A stretch of 64,000 bases of DNA, taken from Fuscovulum ytuae (lineage in GTDB: Bacteria; Pseudomonadota; Alphaproteobacteria; Rhodobacterales; Rhodobacteraceae). Position numbers and translations under genes: made by a program. The DNA lies in the NCBI RefSeq assembly GCF_029953595.1, contig NZ_CP124535.1, forward strand, positions 2,140,001 to 2,204,000. The letters are read 5' to 3'. Position 1 is the stretch's first letter. The number at the start of each line of letters is the position of its first letter. The notes below the pieces were generated by a model that saw nothing but the letters and a program-made list of their open reading frames with translations, made no database searches and was not told where the DNA came from. This document shows, in pieces, positions 60,134-64,000 of the stretch.

Positions 60134-62323
60134 ATGATGCAGACCGAACCCCTTCCCCTCGTTCAGGATATCGTCCTCATCGGCGGCGGGCACGCCCATG
60201 CGCTCGTCCTCCGGATGTGGGCGATGGACCCGATCCCCGGCCTCCGCCTGACCTTGATCGATCCCAACCCCATCGCGCCCTATACGGGCATGTTGCCGGG
60301 TCACATCGCGGGCCATTACCGTCGGGATGAGATCATGATCGATCTTGTCCGCCTCGCCCGCTTTGCCGGCGCAAGGCTGATCCTCGACCGCGCCACCGGC
60401 ATCGACACCGCCACCCGCCGCATCCATCTGGCAAACCGCCCCCCGCTGCGCTTCGATATCGCCTCGGTCGATATCGGCATCGGGTCGGGCCTTCCTGGCC
60501 TGCCGGGGTTCACCGACCATGCCGCCGCCGCCAAACCCTTGGGCGATTACGCCCAAAGGTGGGAGGCCTTTCTCACCACCGCCCCCTCCAGCCCCGCCCT
60601 CACCCTGATCGGCGCCGGGATCGGCGGGGTGGAACTGGCGCTCGCCTCCGCGCACCGCCTGCGGATGACAGGCCGCACCCCCCGCATCACGCTGCTAGAA
60701 CGGGCGGACAGCGCGCTCCCCAACATAGGCCCCCGCGCCCGCGCCACCCTCCTCAACCGCCTCGCCGCCGAAGGCATCGCGCTCCGCACCGCCACCACCG
60801 CTACCGCCATCGGCCCCGATCATGTGATCCTCTCCGACGGCACACGCCTTGCGTCCGACTTTACCCTCTCCATCGCAGGCACCCAACCGCAGGGCTGGCT
60901 GACAGAGACAGGCCTTTCCCTCCATGACGGTTTCCTCGCCGTCGGCCCCACACTGCAAACCTCCGATCCTGCGATCTTCGCCGCGGGCGATTGCGCCCAT
61001 CTCAGCCATGCCCCCCGCCCCAAGGCCGGGGTCTATGCCGTCCGCGCCGCACCGATCCTTCTGCACAACCTGCGCGCCTTGGCCACGGGCCAACCGCTGC
61101 GCCCCTTCCACCCCCAGCGCGATTACCTCAAGCTCGTCTCCCTCGGCGGGAAAGAGGCCGTGGCCGATAAGTTCGGCCTCCGCTCCGGCGGCCGGGCGCT
61201 GTGGTGGCTGAAAGACCGGATCGACCGCGCCTTCATGGCGAAATTCGACACCTACCCCCAGATGCCCCGCCCCCTCCCCGACCCCGCCCCCTTGGGGCTG
61301 ATCGAGGCGATGGGCCCCAAACCCCTTTGCGGTGGCTGCGGGGCCAAGGTCGGCCCCGGCGCACTCGCCGCAACCCTCGCCACCCTGCCGAAACCCTCCC
61401 GCTCCGATGTCATCGCAGGCGCGGGCGACGATGCTGCCATCCTGCGCCACGGGCAGGGCGCGCAAGTCATCACCACCGATCACCTCCGCGCCTCTTGCGC
61501 CGATGCCCGCCTCATGGCCCGCATCACCGCCATCCATGCCATGGGCGATATCTGGGCCATGGGGGCCGCCCCACAGGCCGCGCTCGTACAGATCACGCTC
61601 CCCCGCCTCTCCCCCGCCCTGCAATCCGACATGCTGGCTGAAATCATGGAAGAAGCCGCCAGCCTCTTCACCGCCGAAGGCGCCGCGATCATTGGCGGCC
61701 ATAGCAGCATCGGCGCCGAACTCACCATCGGCTTCACCCTCACAGGCCTCACCGACCAACCCATCACCAAAGGCGGCGCCCGCCCCGGCGACGCGCTGCT
61801 CCTGACGAAACCCTTGGGGTCCGGCACGCTCATGGCCGCCGACATGGCCCTCGCGCGCCTGCCCAAAGATCTCCTTGGCCCCCATGTCGCCGCCGCTTGG
61901 GCCGCCATGTCCCGCCCGCAAGGCAAGGCCGCCCGCCTCCTCGCGCCCCATGCCCATGCCATGACCGACATCACCGGCTTCGGCCTCGCCGGCCACCTGC
62001 TCGAGATGATGGAGGCCTCCGCCACCGCCGCCACCATCGATCTCGCTGCCCTCCCCCTCCTGCCGGGGGCAGAGGCACTGGCCGCACAAGGCATCGCCTC
62101 CACAATCGCCCCCGCCAATCACGCCGCAACCGCCGCCCGCCTCACCGCCCCAGACACGGCCCGCACGGCCCTGCTCTTCGACCCCCAGACCGCAGGGCCC
62201 CTCCTCGCGGCCCTTCCCCCCGATCAGGCCAAGGCCACCCTCGCCGCCCTCCACGCCATAGGCGAACCTGCCACGATCATCGGCCATGTCACCGAAGGCC
62301 CCCCACATCTGACCGCGCGTTAA
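60134..62323 (+). CDS. selD: SelD fused to an N-terminal NADH-dehydrogenase-like flavoprotein domain
   Basis: The 729-residue fusion has a pyridine-nucleotide-disulfide oxidoreductase domain at about 1-380 (VLIGGGHAHALVLRM, TLIGAGIGGVELALASAHRL, PAIFAAGDCAHL). The C-terminal selenophosphate synthetase domain spans about 395-729 (CGGCGAKVGPGALA, GAGDDAAIL, HAMGDIWAMGA, GGHSSIG, HAMTDITGFGLAGHLLEM). SelD makes selenophosphate from selenide and ATP. The catalytic Cys/Lys pair is kept in CGGCGAK. The fused domain may deliver reduced selenium. It is convergent with mnmH, its likely client; translation starts at ATG 60134 or 60137. Confidence 0.93.
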   Translation: MMQTEPLPLVQDIVLIGGGHAHALVLRMWAMDPIPGLRLTLIDPNPIAPYTGMLPGHIAGHYRRDEIMIDLVRLARFAGARLILDRATGIDTATRRIHLANRPPLRFDIASVDIGIGSGLPGLPGFTDHAAAAKPLGDYAQRWEAFLTTAPSSPALTLIGAGIGGVELALASAHRLRMTGRTPRITLLERADSALPNIGPRARATLLNRLAAEGIALRTATTATAIGPDHVILSDGTRLASDFTLSIAGTQPQGWLTETGLSLHDGFLAVGPTLQTSDPAIFAAGDCAHLSHAPRPKAGVYAVRAAPILLHNLRALATGQPLRPFHPQRDYLKLVSLGGKEAVADKFGLRSGGRALWWLKDRIDRAFMAKFDTYPQMPRPLPDPAPLGLIEAMGPKPLCGGCGAKVGPGALAATLATLPKPSRSDVIAGAGDDAAILRHGQGAQVITTDHLRASCADARLMARITAIHAMGDIWAMGAAPQAALVQITLPRLSPALQSDMLAEIMEEAASLFTAEGAAIIGGHSSIGAELTIGFTLTGLTDQPITKGGARPGDALLLTKPLGSGTLMAADMALARLPKDLLGPHVAAAWAAMSRPQGKAARLLAPHAHAMTDITGFGLAGHLLEMMEASATAATIDLAALPLLPGAEALAAQGIASTIAPANHAATAARLTAPDTARTALLFDPQTAGPLLAALPPDQAKATLAALHAIGEPATIIGHVTEGPPHLTAR

Positions 62324-62340
62324 GGGCAACCGTCGAAAGA

Positions 62341-62397
62341 TTGAGTATTTTTGCCAAGATGAAGACCAACCCCCTTCATCTTGGCAAAAATACTCAA
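62341..62397. terminator. Perfect 24-bp inverted repeat of the dispersed 3' element (copies 4 and 5)
   Basis: Arms 62341-62364 and 62374-62397 are exact reverse complements over 24 bases, with a 9-base spacer; each arm is one copy of the element with core TATTTTTGCCAAGATG. It lies between convergent selD and mnmH. Read from mnmH it is preceded by a perfect hairpin GCGCCGCGC/GCGCGGCGC (62447-62455, 62461-62469), a GGCAAAGGGAATGC motif (62435-62448) and a T-run. It could act as a two-way transcription terminator. Confidence 0.7.
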
Positions 62398-62475
62398 AAA
62401 ACCCGCAGCCAAGCGGCGAAGGCCGCGCAGGCGAGGCAAAGGGAATGCGCCGCGCTCTTCGCGCGGCGCTCCGCA

Positions 62476-63516
62476 TCACAACCCGGCCACCGCCTCCGCG
62501 ACCCGGTCGGCAATGGCGCCCGGATCGCCCAACCCGTCCACCGCCACTTCAGTGAAAGGCACAGCCATTCGCGCCCGATGCTTGCCATAGCGCGGGTCGT
62601 AATGCCGCGCCATCAGCCCCTCGGCCAGATCGACGAACTGCCCCGCTGCCACCATCGCCCGCCATTCCGCGATCACCTCGCGCGGATGGGCCAGTGCCAA
62701 GGACGCCACCACCCCATCCAGCCGCGCCGCATCCGCCACCAGATCGGCATAGGCACCCAGCAGATATTCCGCCCGCGCGCGCCGCGGCGCCTCTATGGCG
62801 ACCCGCGGCGCTTCCACCATCGCCCGCCATAGTTTCGGCGGCAGGCGGCACTCCCCCACCTTGGCGCTCTCTGCCTCCACCACCACAGGTCGCGCCGGAT
62901 CAAGCCGCGCCAAGGCCAGCGCCAACCGCCCCTCAAAGGCCTTCTGCGACGGCTGCGCCCCCATGGACCCGAACAAAGACCCGCGATGGTTCGCCAAGCC
63001 TTCCAGATCAACCACCTGCACGCCCCGCGCGGGCAACAGGTTCAACACTTCAGTCTTGGCCGACCCGGTATTCCCGTCCAGCACCACCAACCGAAAGGGG
63101 AAGGTGTCGGTATAAAGCGCATCCACCACCAGCCGCCGCCACGCCTTATAGCCGCCCTGCACCACCTCCACCCGCCAGCCGATCTGCGCCAAGATAGAGG
63201 CGAAGGACCCCGACCGCTGCCCCCCGCGCCAGCAATAGACCAAGGGCCGCCACCCGCCCGGCTTCTCGGCCAAAGGCCCCTCCAGATGCGCCGCCGCATT
63301 CTTTGCCACCAGCGCCGCGCCAATCTTGCGCGCCGAAAACGGGCTTGCCTGCTTGTAGATCGTCCCCACCCGCGCCCGTTCCGCATCGTCCAGCACCGGC
63401 AGCGAAACCGCCCCCGGTACATGATCCTCTGCCCATTCCGACGGCGACCGCACATCGATGATCGTGTCGAAATCCAGCGCCAGCACATCCGCCAGCGACC
63501 GCAACTGAACCGCCAT
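62476..63516 (-). CDS. mnmH: tRNA 2-selenouridine synthase
   Basis: Replaces sulfur by selenium at the wobble s2U34 of tRNAs for Lys, Glu and Gln, using selenophosphate from SelD. The 346-residue protein has an N-terminal rhodanese domain (DVRSPSEWAEDHVPGA; catalytic Cys95 in VYCWRGGQRSGS) and a P-loop domain with VVLDGNTGSAKTEVL and an ANHRGSLFG motif. The start codon overlaps the argE stop by one base (TGATG). It is also known as selU or ybbB. Confidence 0.95.
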   Translation of the reverse strand: MAVQLRSLADVLALDFDTIIDVRSPSEWAEDHVPGAVSLPVLDDAERARVGTIYKQASPFSARKIGAALVAKNAAAHLEGPLAEKPGGWRPLVYCWRGGQRSGSFASILAQIGWRVEVVQGGYKAWRRLVVDALYTDTFPFRLVVLDGNTGSAKTEVLNLLPARGVQVVDLEGLANHRGSLFGSMGAQPSQKAFEGRLALALARLDPARPVVVEAESAKVGECRLPPKLWRAMVEAPRVAIEAPRRARAEYLLGAYADLVADAARLDGVVASLALAHPREVIAEWRAMVAAGQFVDLAEGLMARHYDPRYGKHRARMAVPFTEVAVDGLGDPGAIADRVAEAVAGL

Positions 63517-64000
63517 CAGAACCCCGCCTCACACGCCTGAACCAGCGCCGCCAGCATCGCCTCGCAGCGTGCCATCTGCTCCACGCTCACATATTCGTCG
63601 GGCTTGTGCCCCTGCGCCATCGACCCCGGTCCACAGATCACCGTGGGCACCCCCAGCCGCGCATCGAAAAGCCCGCCTTCTGTGCCAAAGGCCACCTTGA
63701 TCGTGCCATTGGCCCCGGTCAGCCCCTTCACGAACTGCACCACCCCCGCATCCGATGGCGTCCCCAGCCCCGGATAATCCCATAGTCTCTCAATACGGAT
63801 CTCCGCCTCAGGGAACTCGGCGCGCAAGGGCGCGACCACGGCCTCGCATCCCGCCCGGACCTCTGCGATCAGGGCCTCCACATCCTCCCCCGCCAGCGAC
63901 CTGATCTCCCAATCCGCCACCGCCTGATTGGGCACGATATTCACCTGCACCCCGCCCGCCATCTTGCCCACATGCAGCGTCGAATAGGGCACGTCATAAT
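63516..64000 (-). CDS. argE: Acetylornithine deacetylase, C-terminal part (cut by window edge)
   Basis: About 160 C-terminal codons of an M20-family metallopeptidase are present; the gene enters from beyond 64000. Visible are YSTLHVGKMAGGVQVNIVPNQAVADWEIRS, the dimerisation-domain start characteristic of ArgE, then AFGTEGGLFDARLGVPTVICGPGSMAQGHKPDEYVSVEQM with the last metal-ligand His. ArgE deacetylates N-acetylornithine in arginine synthesis; related M20 deacylases remain possible without the N-terminus. Confidence 0.85.
   Translation of the reverse strand, partial: YDVPYSTLHVGKMAGGVQVNIVPNQAVADWEIRSLAGEDVEALIAEVRAGCEAVVAPLRAEFPEAEIRIERLWDYPGLGTPSDAGVVQFVKGLTGANGTIKVAFGTEGGLFDARLGVPTVICGPGSMAQGHKPDEYVSVEQMARCEAMLAALVQACEAGF

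Noticed and set aside
1-64000. Insertion sequences, prophage or CRISPR
   Set aside because: No transposase, integrase, phage gene, terminal inverted repeat pair with target duplication, or regularly spaced short repeats were seen.

Overview
The window is GC-rich, with dense genes that often overlap by 4 bases. Gene content and order point to an alphaproteobacterium of the order Rhodobacterales (Rhodobacter/Paracoccus/Tabrizicola-like). The main clues are a complete beta-hydroxyaspartate cycle operon, the opgG-opgI-opgH-opgC arrangement known from Rhodobacter sphaeroides, the rpoZ-rsh-DUF2062-pdxJ-acpS-lepB-rnc-era-recO core block, and DUF1491 and DUF3429 proteins. No mobile element, prophage, CRISPR array or rRNA is visible. 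The species assignment is inference.

Layout. 1-237: start of a GAPDH gene cut by the window edge. 440-5839: bhcA-bhcB-bhcC-bhcD (minus strand) with the divergent IclR-type regulator bhcR. These enzymes turn two glyoxylate into one oxaloacetate without losing carbon. 5984-16140: patB/malY-type lyase, def plus a deformylase-like paralogue lacking key residues, fmt, a TetR regulator, a TRIC channel, rnhA, ispH, small membrane proteins, a NYN-domain protein, folK and rpoZ. 16169-23909: rsh (ppGpp), DUF2062, pdxJ, acpS, lepB, rnc, era, DUF1491, recO. 23906-32560: two tandem DMT exporters, a divergent mnmD/MnmC-oxidase-like pair, cobC-cbiB, a lytic transglycosylase, a DMSP-lyase-family cupin, GNAT and GFA proteins. 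32726-37650: smc and an FMN reductase, separated by a 561-base stretch holding a diverged direct repeat. 37659-46697: a hybrid histidine kinase divergent from the glucan operon opgGIHC, then an aldo/keto reductase and a lone receiver protein.

46701-49905 is a tightly overlapping three-gene unit: CDP-alcohol transferase, membrane phosphoglycerol-transferase-like enzyme and flippase-like protein. 50488-53449 is a four-gene unit: zinc-less or divergent MDR reductase, a PTPS/QueD homologue missing catalytic residues, a methyltransferase and a RibD-type reductase. It is followed by FkbM methyltransferase, IMPase and glycosyltransferase genes. I regard this as the least explained, most system-like part of the window. 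56473-56549 is tRNA-Met(CAU). The right end has a lone hydantoinase-A-like gene, a divergent rpoN, a SelD fused to an NADH-dehydrogenase-like domain, mnmH (selU) and a partial argE. SelD and MnmH, with the MnmC-type activities at 25.7-27.5 kb, make a coherent tRNA wobble-uridine selenation theme.

A short 3'-end element (core TATTTTTGCCAAGATG) occurs five times. Each copy lies in the sense direction downstream of a gene and usually follows a GC hairpin. Two copies form a perfect 24-bp inverted repeat between selD and mnmH.
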